Of a stretch of DNA of 8,389 nucleotides, positions 1 through 6,740 are shown piece after piece; within the stretch, counting starts at the first letter, position 1, and each line of letters starts with the position of its first letter. A program made the position numbers and the translations under genes. This stretch comes from Actinomycetota bacterium. GTDB taxonomy: Bacteria; Actinomycetota; Acidimicrobiia; Acidimicrobiales; SZUA-35. The stretch lies in the NCBI GenBank assembly GCA_027730885.1, contig JAQCHM010000129.1, forward strand, positions 1 through 8,389. The letters are read 5' to 3'. The notes below the pieces were generated by a model. That model had not been told where the DNA came from. It worked only from the letters and a program-made list of their open reading frames with translations, and ran no database searches.

Positions 1-1247
1 CCCGCCGGGCTGATGGCCCCGAAGCGCCGGATCAGACGGCCGAACACGATCTCGCCCTCGGCCCTGGCCAGGTTGGCTCCCAGGCAGTAGTGGATACCCG
101 AGCCGAAGCTCATGACCGGCTCGACCGGTCGATCCGTCGCCGCGAAGCGACGGATGTCGAAGGTGTCGGGGTCGGCGAAGTGGGCGGGATCGTGATTGGC
201 CGCGCCGAGCAGGGTGATGACGCGATCGCCGGGCTCGAAGTCGAGACCTGCGAACTGAACCGGGTCGAGGCAGACCCGTGCGTCGAGCTGGACCGGCGAG
301 TCGAACCGCAGAGTCTCCTCGACCGTCGCCGACACCAGGGACGGATCGGCCCAGAGCGCAGCGAGCGCCTCGGGGTGCGACAACAGCTGGTTGATTCCGT
401 TACCGATCAAGTTGGTCGTGGTCTCGGCGCCGGCCGCGAACAGGAGGACCGATACCGCCAGGATCTCGTTCTCGGTGAGCCGATCGTCGCCGTCCGCGGC
501 GACGATGAGGCCCGAGATGAGGTCCTCAGCGGGGTGGGCCCTGCGCGTGGCGATCAGTGCTCGGAAGTAATCGAACAACACCTCGTTCGCGGCTTCGGCC
601 GCCCGCAGCTCTTCGAAGGACGCGTTGGGTTCGAGGACGGCCACCAGTGCGGTCACATGGTCGCGGATCTGGGGCCAGTCGGTGGCCGGGACGCCCAGCA
701 TCTCGCTGATGACCGAGACCGGCAGCGGCTTGGCGACCAGTTCCATGAGATCGCCGCTTCCTGCATCGGCCAACTGGTCGAGGCAGCCATCGACCAGTTC
801 GGTGATCCGAGGCTTCAGTTTCTCGATCGTTCGAGGGGTGAATGCCCGGCTGACCAGGCTCCGCTGGCGGGTGTGACTCGGCGGGTCGAGGCCCAACATC
901 GACAGCGTGCCCTCGTCGATGCGCCGGGTCTGGCGTTCTCGTCGGAACGCCAACTCAGGGGAGTCGGCGCCTCCGAAGGAGGCGTCGGGCATTCCGTCGC
1001 CCGCCCCGAACCGATTGTCCCGGAGCAGCGCCCGGCAGTCGTCGTACCGGGTGAGCAGCGCGCCTCCGAAGCCCGACACGTGCACTGGTACCTCGTCCTG
1101 GAGTTGTCGGTAGAGCGGCGCGGGCTGGGCGGTCCCCTCTGGCGTGAAGAAGATGCGGAGGAATAGTTCGTCGCCTCGCTGCTGGCGCGCCGCCTGCTGT
1201 TCGGGGGTTGCGGGTTCGACGAAGCGGATGACCATGGGCGCCAGCAT
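1..1247 (-). CDS. Cytochrome P450 monooxygenase (C-terminus cut by window edge)
   Basis: A heme-thiolate monooxygenase: it would insert one oxygen atom from O2 into an organic substrate using electrons from ferredoxin or another redox partner. No partner gene is visible here. The minus-strand frame is open for 415 codons to the window edge. From the ATG at 1247, visible landmarks are the C-helix segment DPPSHTRQR (121-129), the I-helix oxygen-activation motif AGAETT (272-277), the K-helix ExxR (E311, R314), the downstream R324, and the heme-binding loop FGSGIHYCLG (381-390) with ligand C388. Bacterial P450s are usually about 400-420 residues, so only a few residues should be missing. There is no signal peptide or membrane anchor, so it should be soluble and cytoplasmic. 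The start is uncertain: an in-frame ATG at 1235 is equally possible and neither has a strong Shine-Dalgarno. The family is certain; the substrate cannot be read from the sequence. Confidence 0.94.
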   Translation of the reverse strand, partial: MLAPMVIRFVEPATPEQQAARQQRGDELFLRIFFTPEGTAQPAPLYRQLQDEVPVHVSGFGGALLTRYDDCRALLRDNRFGAGDGMPDASFGGADSPELAFRRERQTRRIDEGTLSMLGLDPPSHTRQRSLVSRAFTPRTIEKLKPRITELVDGCLDQLADAGSGDLMELVAKPLPVSVISEMLGVPATDWPQIRDHVTALVAVLEPNASFEELRAAEAANEVLFDYFRALIATRRAHPAEDLISGLIVAADGDDRLTENEILAVSVLLFAAGAETTTNLIGNGINQLLSHPEALAALWADPSLVSATVEETLRFDSPVQLDARVCLDPVQFAGLDFEPGDRVITLLGAANHDPAHFADPDTFDIRRFAATDRPVEPVMSFGSGIHYCLGANLARAEGEIVFGRLIRRFGAISPA

Positions 1248-1307
1248 GGCCCGGCGTGAGGTCCCCAGCAATAGCCAAACGCCGAACCGGTCGGCGATAC
1301 TTGCCCG
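1248..1307. promoter_or_regulatory. Divergent intergenic region with a probable leaderless promoter for the LLM oxidoreductase
   Basis: This 60-bp gap separates the divergent P450 and LLM oxidoreductase genes, so both promoters must lie here or inside the neighbouring genes. On the plus strand GATACT (1296-1301) matches a TATACT-type -10 at five of six bases and ends 6 nt before the ATG at 1308. That spacing would put transcription initiation at or next to the A of the start codon. No Shine-Dalgarno precedes that ATG, which agrees with a leaderless mRNA. No clear -35 is seen. An imperfect inverted repeat, CCGAACCGGTCGG (1282-1294), abuts the -10 and could be an operator, but it is short and may be chance. 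I see no convincing -10 for the P450 direction. Confidence 0.5.
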
Positions 1308-2207
1308 ATGAAGATTCGCATCGGGTACGGGCTAGGCACGAGAAGCGAGACCAACGACCAGGAGCGGTTCGACGAGTTGATCGACGGACTGGAGCAGCAC
1401 GACTTCGACTCGCTGTGGCTCTCCGAGCGGCTCACCAGCGATTGTCCCGATCCGCTCGTCGGCATGGCGTACGCCTGCGGACGTACGAAGAAGCTCAAGG
1501 TGGGGATGTCAGTGATGGTGCTTCCTGGCCGCAACCCCGTCGTTCTGGCCAAGTCCCTGGCCAGCCTCGATCGTTTGTCGGCCGGCAGGGTGGTGCCCGC
1601 GTTCGGCCTCGGCGTCGCCAACTCGGCCGAACAGCAGGCGTTCGGCGTCGCCCGCAACGAGCGCGGTGCCTGGTTCAACGAGGCCTTGCCGTTGATGCGT
1701 CGGCTGTGGGCCGAGGACAACGTCACCCATCGGGGGCCACGCTTCGACATTGAGGATGTCACCGTTCGACCCAAGCCGGTCAAGGGTCATCTCGATGTCT
1801 GGCTCGGTGGCCGGGCTCCGCTCGAGATGAAGCGGGTTGGCGTGCACGGCGATGGTTGGCTCCCGTCGTTCTGCACCGTTGCCGACGTCGAGGCCGGGCG
1901 GACCGAGATCGAGCGCATCGCAGACGAACACGACCGCGCCATCGAGGATGATCACTGGGGCGTGCTGATCAGCTACCGAGACGCGTCCGAGCCGATTCCC
2001 GAGCGGATGCTCGCGTTGCTCGCCGACCGGAACCCCGAAGCCTCACCCGAGGATGTCCTGCCGACCAAAGAGAATTTGCCTGCGGCCCTGCAGCGGTTCA
2101 TCGACGTCGGGTTCTCCAAGTTCGTGCTGATCCCGTCGACCGAACCGGTTGTCTGGGGACCTGAGTTGGCCGAGGTCTCGGCGATCGTCAAGCCGCTCGC
2201 GAACTGA
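1308..2207 (+). CDS. LLM-class (luciferase-like) flavin/F420-dependent oxidoreductase
   Basis: This 299-residue protein belongs to the bacterial luciferase-like superfamily, TIM-barrel enzymes that use FMN or, in most actinobacterial members of this size, coenzyme F420 for hydride transfer. Visible landmarks are the N-terminal strand MKIRIGYGLG (1-10), a barrel segment containing DSLWLSERL (34-42), the core from GMSVMVLPGRNPVVLAK (66-82) through LASLDRLSAGRVVPAFGLG (84-102), a cofactor-side segment with DVWLGGRAP (163-171), and GVHGDGW (178-184). The length fits F420-dependent members; it may belong to the TIGR03854 (MSMEG_3544-like) group, but I could not search. It is divergent from the P450, which hints at shared regulation or a shared substrate class. 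Its stop is followed almost at once by the convergent NHL gene, whose open frame runs antisense through the last 165 bp. Family is certain; cofactor is inferred and substrate unknown. Confidence 0.95.
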   Translation: MKIRIGYGLGTRSETNDQERFDELIDGLEQHDFDSLWLSERLTSDCPDPLVGMAYACGRTKKLKVGMSVMVLPGRNPVVLAKSLASLDRLSAGRVVPAFGLGVANSAEQQAFGVARNERGAWFNEALPLMRRLWAEDNVTHRGPRFDIEDVTVRPKPVKGHLDVWLGGRAPLEMKRVGVHGDGWLPSFCTVADVEAGRTEIERIADEHDRAIEDDHWGVLISYRDASEPIPERMLALLADRNPEASPEDVLPTKENLPAALQRFIDVGFSKFVLIPSTEPVVWGPELAEVSAIVKPLAN

Positions 2208-3584
2208 GGGTCGTTCAGGCAGGCGAGAGCACCCAGGCCGACCGGGCATCGGTACGAGACGGTGGTTTCCGGTGTTCGCGACCACCACGGTGCCGTCGCT
2301 CAGGACGGTCACATCCTCGGGGTGTCGGAGTCCCGCTAACTGGAGGGTCCGGATGCTGCGACGGGCAACGACCCGGATGCGGCTGTTGCCGGTGTCGGCC
2401 ACCAGTAACGTGCCGTCCGGCCGGGCGACCAGGCCGGTGGGCCGTTGGAGGACGGCGCGGTGGGCCGGTCCGTCGATCAGCCCGTAGCGCTCGAAGGTGT
2501 TGTGCGTGACGCTCAGGACCTGGCCGGTGTCGGTCAGCAGGCGGAGGTTGTTCGACGCCGCGTCGACGAAGGCCAAGCCGCGGTCGGTCCGGGTGATCCC
2601 CACCGGTTGGGCCAATTCGGCGCGGTGGGCCGGTCCATCCAAGGTGCCGGTGAAACCGGTCCCGGCCAGCACGCCCAGACTGCCGTCGGGCAGGATCCTG
2701 ACCAGCTGTTCGTCGACTGCGTCGCAGACGACGATCGACCCGTCGCGGTCCTGGGTGAGACCTTGGGGTCGGCCAAGGTCGTCGGCCAAGACGTGCGTCT
2801 CGGCTCCCTTGCGGTCGAGGGCGATCACCTGTCCCTGCTCGGGAAGCGACACAGCGATACCCTGCGATCCCCGGGCAGTGACACGGGCCGGACGGTCGAT
2901 GCTGTCGAAACTGGCCTCGATCCGGTAATGGAGACGGTGGCGGAAAAGTTCGAGAACGAGCACCCGGCCGTTCCCGGAGTCGGCCACCGCGATGCGGTCA
3001 TCGGGTAGGGCCGCCAGACCACAAGGCCAGGCGAATGCCTCGTCGGTCTGCCCGGAGCCGGCACCAAGTCGTTCGGAGAACATGTCGTCTGCGGACGCGG
3101 CCGGACCATGGGAACGGCGTCGACTCGCAGCCGATGAGCGGAGCACGGCGACTTCGGTCGCCTCGATCAGAGCGTCGAGATCATCGAGGCCCAGGAGCGC
3201 GCCGACAGCGCGGTGGCGATGATCGATGACAATGGCCGCCGGCCATCCACCGGGGTTGTATCGCGACCAGATCTGAAGGGCTCGATCGTGGACCACCGGC
3301 AGACTGATGCGGTGCTGCGCGACGGCGTCGCGGGCGTAGTCGGTGGCCTGCTCGAACGGGTACCGGGGAGACAGCACGGCGATGGCCCGCAGGTGCCCGC
3401 GGTGGCCGGCGATCGTGTGGTTCATCAGCTGTTCGATCTCCGCCAATCGGGTGAGCGACGCCTCACAGGTCGACGACCAGAAGACGAGTACCGAGACGAC
3501 ACCCGAGAGGTCGCCGCGGGGAGGTGCCAGCGCGTTGATCCAACCGTCTGTGGTGAGAGGAGGTGCCTTCGGACTCACCAGCAT
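2043..3584 (-). CDS. Thioredoxin-like plus NHL-repeat protein (NHLRC2-like architecture); C-terminus probably frameshifted
   Basis: From the ATG at 3584 the open frame encodes 513 residues. Residues about 1-145 look like a redoxin/TlpA-type thioredoxin fold: a strand ending VLVFWSSTCEAS (32-43), then RAIAVLSPRYPFEQATDYA (66-84) and GGWPAAIVID (112-121) with the proline expected near the active site. Related proteins, as I recall them, carry a CxxC here; this one has C40 but S43, so a dithiol reaction is unlikely. After a poorly conserved linker (about 146-183) come about five NHL repeats (beta-propeller blades) near 184-213, 271-298, 325-351, 381-407 and 421-444, with motifs such as VADSGNGRV and VADTGNSRI. 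No signal peptide is seen. Residues after about 444 are Arg/Gln/Asp-rich, antisense to the LLM gene and have poor G/C at third positions. A one-base shift gives a stop at 2215-2217, so the native end is probably there. An in-frame GTG at 3626 is an alternative start. Function unknown; a propeller scaffold or redox-linked role is inference. Confidence 0.8.
   Translation of the reverse strand: MLVSPKAPPLTTDGWINALAPPRGDLSGVVSVLVFWSSTCEASLTRLAEIEQLMNHTIAGHRGHLRAIAVLSPRYPFEQATDYARDAVAQHRISLPVVHDRALQIWSRYNPGGWPAAIVIDHRHRAVGALLGLDDLDALIEATEVAVLRSSAASRRRSHGPAASADDMFSERLGAGSGQTDEAFAWPCGLAALPDDRIAVADSGNGRVLVLELFRHRLHYRIEASFDSIDRPARVTARGSQGIAVSLPEQGQVIALDRKGAETHVLADDLGRPQGLTQDRDGSIVVCDAVDEQLVRILPDGSLGVLAGTGFTGTLDGPAHRAELAQPVGITRTDRGLAFVDAASNNLRLLTDTGQVLSVTHNTFERYGLIDGPAHRAVLQRPTGLVARPDGTLLVADTGNSRIRVVARRSIRTLQLAGLRHPEDVTVLSDGTVVVANTGNHRLVPMPGRPGCSRLPERPSVRERLDDRRDLGQLRSPDNRFGRRDQHELGEPDVDEPLQGRRQILFGRQDILG
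2453..2636. repeat. Two 19-bp exact direct repeats inside the NHL propeller region
   Basis: CGGCGCGGTGGGCCGGTCC occurs at 2453-2471 and again at 2618-2636, 165 bp (55 codons) apart in the same reading phase. On the minus strand both encode the GPAHRA core of DGPAHRAEL (residues 316-324) and DGPAHRAVL (371-379), which lies just before a propeller blade beginning QPVGI or RPTGL. They look like a duplicated structural unit of the beta-propeller kept nearly identical at DNA level, not a mobile or regulatory repeat. Confidence 0.7.
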
Positions 3585-3714
3585 CCGATCGGTCGTTCGT
3601 GCAGCGACATGAGCCGTCGGGCCCACGATCGAGGATGGCTCCGGGCGCTCAGCTGGGCTAACTTCTCTGTGTTTCCCTGAGGTATCGATCGTTGGACACG
3701 TAGGAGACCACGCC
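3585..3714. other. Divergent intergenic region between the NHL protein and the acyl-CoA synthetase
   Basis: This 130-bp gap should hold both promoters. On the plus strand TAACTT (3659-3664) fits the TAnnnT pattern of actinobacterial -10 elements, which would give a leader of roughly 45 nt, but no good -35 lies upstream. On the minus strand no clear -10 or ribosome binding site is visible before the ATG at 3584. The minus-strand frame stays open through the gap to an ATG at 3737 inside the synthetase gene, but that extension has no domain content and is not favoured. No long inverted repeat or structured RNA was seen. Confidence 0.4.
3702..3706 (+). promoter_or_regulatory. Ribosome binding site that fixes the GTG start of the acyl-CoA synthetase
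   Basis: AGGAG lies 8 nt before the GTG at 3715. It is the strongest Shine-Dalgarno in the window and supports the non-ATG start; the protein then begins MKVALTVNDFLDR, matching the N-terminus I would expect for this family. Confidence 0.75.
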
Positions 3715-5250
3715 GTGAAGGTTGCTTTGACCGTCAATGACTTCCTCGACCGAGGAATCGCCGTCTACCCCGAGCGGGTGGCCATCGTCGACGAACCGGA
3801 TCAGCCAGCGCCGTCGCTCGGCAACATCACCTACGCCGAGTTGGGCGACATCCGTCGTCAGATGGGCGTGGCGATGGACGAGCTCGGGTTGCCAATGGGC
3901 GCGCGCGTCGCGATGGTGTCGCACAATTCGGCTCGACTTCTCACTTCCTTCTTCGGCGTCAGCGGCAACGGGCGTGTCTTCGTTCCCGTCAACTTCCGCC
4001 TGGGCCGAGCCGAGGTCGAATACATCGTCGAGCATTGCGGCGCTGATGCCCTGCTCATCGACCCCGAACTCCAGGACGATCTGGCCGGTATCGACTGCAA
4101 GCACAAGTGGATCATGGGTCCCGAGTCCGACGCCTTCTGGTACGGACGGTCGGGGACACCGACGCCTTGGGTGCCCGATGAGGACGCGACCGCGTCGATC
4201 AACTACACGTCGGGAACCACGGCACGGCCCAAGGGTGTCGAGCAGACGCATCGGGCCCGCTGGACCAACGCGGCCATCTTCGGTTGGATGGCCGGGGTTT
4301 CGGACCGCGATGTGTACCTCCATACCCTGCCCATGTTCCACTGCGACGGGTGGGGCATGCTCTACACCGTCACCGCCATGGGCGTGAAGCACGTTGTGCT
4401 GCGCAAGGTCGACGGCGAGGAGATCCTGCGCCGGGTACGCGACCATGGCGTCACCCTCATGTGTGGCGCGCCGGCCGTCGTCGCGATGGTCCTGGATGCG
4501 GCAGCCAAATGGGAAGGCGAGATCCCCGGCCGCGGCACGGTACGCATCGTCGTGGCCGGCGCGCCACCGCCCACCAAGACCATCGAACGGGTCGAGACCG
4601 AGCTCGGATGGGAGTTCATCCAGATCTACGGTCTCACCGAGACTGCTCCGCTGATCACCATGAACCGGGCGCGGCCCGAGTGGGACGACCTCGACGCCGC
4701 CGGCCGCGCTCAGAAACTCGGGAGAGCCGGAGCGCCTGTGGTGGGTATCGAGATGTGCGTCGACGGTGAAGGGGAGGTACTCGCCCGCGGTAACCACATC
4801 CTCAAGAGTTACTGGGCCCAGCCTGAGGCGACCGAGGAGGCTCTCGCCGGAGGCTGGTTCCACACCGGCGACGGCGGCGTCATCGACGACGAGGGTTACC
4901 TGGCGATCACCGACCGCAAGAAGGACGTCATCATCTCGGGTGGCGAGAACGTGTCCTCCATCGAGGTCGAGGATGCCATCTTCTCCCATCCCGATGTCAC
5001 CGAGGTCGCGGTCATCGGCGTGCCCCACGACAAGTGGGGTGAGACGGTCAAAGCGCTGGTCGTCACCGTTGCGGGTTCGTCGCTCACCGAGGCCCAGGTG
5101 ATTGGCTACTGCCGTGAACGACTCACCCACTACAAGTGCCCGACGTCGGTCGAGTTCCGCGAGGAGCTGGCCCGGACGACGACCGGCAAGCTCCAAAAGT
5201 TCAAGCTGCGCGAGCCGTACTGGGCCGGCAGGGACAAGATGGTCAACTGA
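3715..5250 (+). CDS. AMP-forming acyl-CoA synthetase (fatty-acid/carboxylate--CoA ligase, FadD-like)
   Basis: Activates a carboxylic acid with ATP to an acyl-adenylate and then forms the acyl-CoA thioester, usually the entry step to beta-oxidation or other CoA-linked catabolism. The 511-residue protein carries the full ANL-superfamily motif set: P-loop YTSGTTARPKG (164-174), LPMFHCDGWG (205-214), YGLTET (305-310), WFHTGD (381-386), the hinge region with DRKKDVIISGGENVSSIEVE (400-419), and TTTGKLQK (488-495) with the adenylation lysine K492. The length is normal for bacterial medium- to long-chain acyl-CoA synthetases, and no transmembrane segment is seen. Translation starts at GTG with a good upstream AGGAG. 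Its stop is 8 bp before the next gene on the same strand, so the two are probably one transcript. Chain length and exact substrate cannot be told from the sequence; an aromatic or branched acid is possible. Confidence 0.96.
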   Translation: MKVALTVNDFLDRGIAVYPERVAIVDEPDQPAPSLGNITYAELGDIRRQMGVAMDELGLPMGARVAMVSHNSARLLTSFFGVSGNGRVFVPVNFRLGRAEVEYIVEHCGADALLIDPELQDDLAGIDCKHKWIMGPESDAFWYGRSGTPTPWVPDEDATASINYTSGTTARPKGVEQTHRARWTNAAIFGWMAGVSDRDVYLHTLPMFHCDGWGMLYTVTAMGVKHVVLRKVDGEEILRRVRDHGVTLMCGAPAVVAMVLDAAAKWEGEIPGRGTVRIVVAGAPPPTKTIERVETELGWEFIQIYGLTETAPLITMNRARPEWDDLDAAGRAQKLGRAGAPVVGIEMCVDGEGEVLARGNHILKSYWAQPEATEEALAGGWFHTGDGGVIDDEGYLAITDRKKDVIISGGENVSSIEVEDAIFSHPDVTEVAVIGVPHDKWGETVKALVVTVAGSSLTEAQVIGYCRERLTHYKCPTSVEFREELARTTTGKLQKFKLREPYWAGRDKMVN

Positions 5251-5258
5251 GCCCTCCC

Positions 5259-6740
5259 ATGACCGACCGCCCATCCGTATCGTCCGGCCCTGGTGGCAGC
5301 AACGGACTGGCCCGCTGTCCAAATCCCGGCCTCGGCGAGTCGCACGTGACGATGGCGTGGGCCGAGTTGGTGCCCGTGCTCGAGCGCTACATCGCCATCC
5401 CTGCCTTGTCGCCGGCCTTCGATCCGGACTGGGCGACGAGCGGTCACATCGACGCTGCGGTCGAATTGGTGACGGCCTGGATCGCGGCTCGGCCGATCGT
5501 CGGCTTACAGGCCCGCGTGCAGCGTTTGGATGGGCGTACCCCACTGATCGTCGTCGACATCCCCGCGTACGGGTTCGAGGCTGGCGCCCCGAGCGGGCCC
5601 GAGACCGTTCTGCTGTACAGCCATCTGGACAAGCAGCCAGAGTTTTCGGGTTGGCGCGACGGCTTGGGGCCTTGGACTCCGGTCCGAGACGGTAACCGGC
5701 TTTACGGCCGGGGTGGGGCCGACGATGGTTACGCGGCCTTCGCCAGCCTCATTGCGATCGAAGCCGTACAGGCAGCCGGCGGAAGACACCGCCGATGCGT
5801 GCTGCTCGTCGAGGCATCCGAGGAGTCCGGTAGCCCTGATCTGCCGGCTCACGTCCAGCAGCTGGTCGCCAGCGGATCGATCGGCGACGTGGGCCTCGTA
5901 CTCTGTCTCGACTCGGGATGCGCCAATTACGACACCCTCTGGTTGACGACCTCCCTGCGGGGTGTCGTGTCGACCACCGTCGAAGCCCACGTGCTGATCG
6001 AAGGGGTGCACAGCGGTGCTGCCAGCGGTGTGGTGCCGTCATCGTTCCGTGTCCTGCGTCGATTGCTCGATCGCGTGGAAGACCCCGAAACCGGTCGGGT
6101 GCTGCTCAGCAGTGCCCACGTGGGGATCCCGGAACACCGAGTGACCGAAGCGGCCGCCACGGCGACCGCGCTGGGCCACGGTGAAGCGTTCCCGGTCACC
6201 GATGGCCTCGATCTCATGACGTCGGATCCGGTCGACACCCTGTTGGCTCGGACCTGGCGCCCTGCGTTGTCGATCACCGGGGCCGACGGGTTGCCCCCGA
6301 CGGGGCGTGCAGGCAACGTGCTCCGCCCGTTCACGTCACTGAAGCTGTCGCTTCGTATCCCCCCGACTGCTGATCCGAACGCGGTGATGGACGAGCTTCG
6401 GGGTGTGCTCACCTCCGAGCCCCCTTCGGGAGCGGACATTCGACTGGTCGACGGCGACGTGGCGCCGGGTTGGGACGCTCCCGACCTCCAGGCGTGGCTG
6501 GCCGACGCCCTCTCGGCCGCCTCGCAGGCCCGTTTCGGTCAGCCCATGCGGCTGATGGGAGAGGGCGGCACCATTCCGTTCATGGGGATGCTGGGCGAGC
6601 GATTCCCGAACGCCCAATTCGTCATCACCGGTGTGCTCGGACCGGAGTCGAACGCCCATGGCCCCAACGAGTTCCTGCATCTCGCGTACGCCGAGCAGCT
6701 CACCCGATGCCTGGCCGACGTGATCGCCGCTACCGCTTGA
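5259..6740 (+). CDS. M20-family zinc metallopeptidase (carboxypeptidase/dipeptidase-like)
   Basis: A di-zinc amidohydrolase predicted to cleave dipeptides or N-acyl amino acids in the cytoplasm; no signal peptide is seen. From the ATG at 5259 (493 residues) all M20 metal and catalytic residues are present: SHLDKQPE (121-128; H122 and D124), YGRGGADDGYA (149-159; bridging D155), EASEESGS (185-192; catalytic E188, metal E189), LCLDSG (215-220; D218), and NAHGPNEF (465-472; H467). GVHSGAASG (249-257) marks the dimerisation lid domain, and EGGTIPF (435-441) the C-terminal substrate loop. The motif spacing resembles carnosinase/Dug1-like M20 members more than DapE. The start is uncertain: residues 1-31 are Gly/Ser/Pro-rich with lower third-position G/C, and the GTG at 5346 or ATG at 5352 would give about 464 or 462 residues beginning just before the conserved domain. 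The gene follows the acyl-CoA synthetase by 8 bp and overlaps the convergent fumarase by 11 bp. Substrate unknown. Confidence 0.94.
   Translation: MTDRPSVSSGPGGSNGLARCPNPGLGESHVTMAWAELVPVLERYIAIPALSPAFDPDWATSGHIDAAVELVTAWIAARPIVGLQARVQRLDGRTPLIVVDIPAYGFEAGAPSGPETVLLYSHLDKQPEFSGWRDGLGPWTPVRDGNRLYGRGGADDGYAAFASLIAIEAVQAAGGRHRRCVLLVEASEESGSPDLPAHVQQLVASGSIGDVGLVLCLDSGCANYDTLWLTTSLRGVVSTTVEAHVLIEGVHSGAASGVVPSSFRVLRRLLDRVEDPETGRVLLSSAHVGIPEHRVTEAAATATALGHGEAFPVTDGLDLMTSDPVDTLLARTWRPALSITGADGLPPTGRAGNVLRPFTSLKLSLRIPPTADPNAVMDELRGVLTSEPPSGADIRLVDGDVAPGWDAPDLQAWLADALSAASQARFGQPMRLMGEGGTIPFMGMLGERFPNAQFVITGVLGPESNAHGPNEFLHLAYAEQLTRCLADVIAATA

Noticed and set aside
90..1166. 358-codon plus-strand open frame across the P450
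   Set aside because: The minus strand encodes an unmistakable P450 with heme loop, ExxR and I-helix motifs. The plus-strand product is a low-complexity Arg/Glu/Gly-rich shadow.
815..1783. 322-codon minus-strand open frame spanning the P450/LLM junction
   Set aside because: It crosses two well-supported genes and the promoter gap, and the translation is Ser/Arg/Pro-rich with no domain content.
2453..2636. The 19-bp direct repeats considered as a mobile or regulatory repeat
   Set aside because: Both copies are in the same codon phase and encode the same propeller motif GPAHRA, so protein repeat structure explains them.
3585..3737. N-terminal extension of the NHL protein to the ATG at 3737
   Set aside because: The added 51 residues have no domain content, cross the promoter gap and overlap the synthetase start. 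The thioredoxin-like sequence begins just after the ATG at 3584.
4284..4769. Plus-strand 161-codon open frame inside the acyl-CoA synthetase
   Set aside because: An Arg/His/Gly-rich out-of-frame shadow of the synthetase.
5136..5258. Upstream in-frame extension of the M20 peptidase from an ATG inside the acyl-CoA synthetase
   Set aside because: It would overlap about 115 bp of conserved synthetase sequence in another frame and adds no recognisable peptidase residues.
3658..5544. Long (628-codon) minus-strand open frame across the acyl-CoA synthetase
   Set aside because: It is antisense to a gene with every expected motif. Its translation is rich in Arg/Asp/Gly/His with no recognisable domain, as expected for the complement of a high-GC gene.
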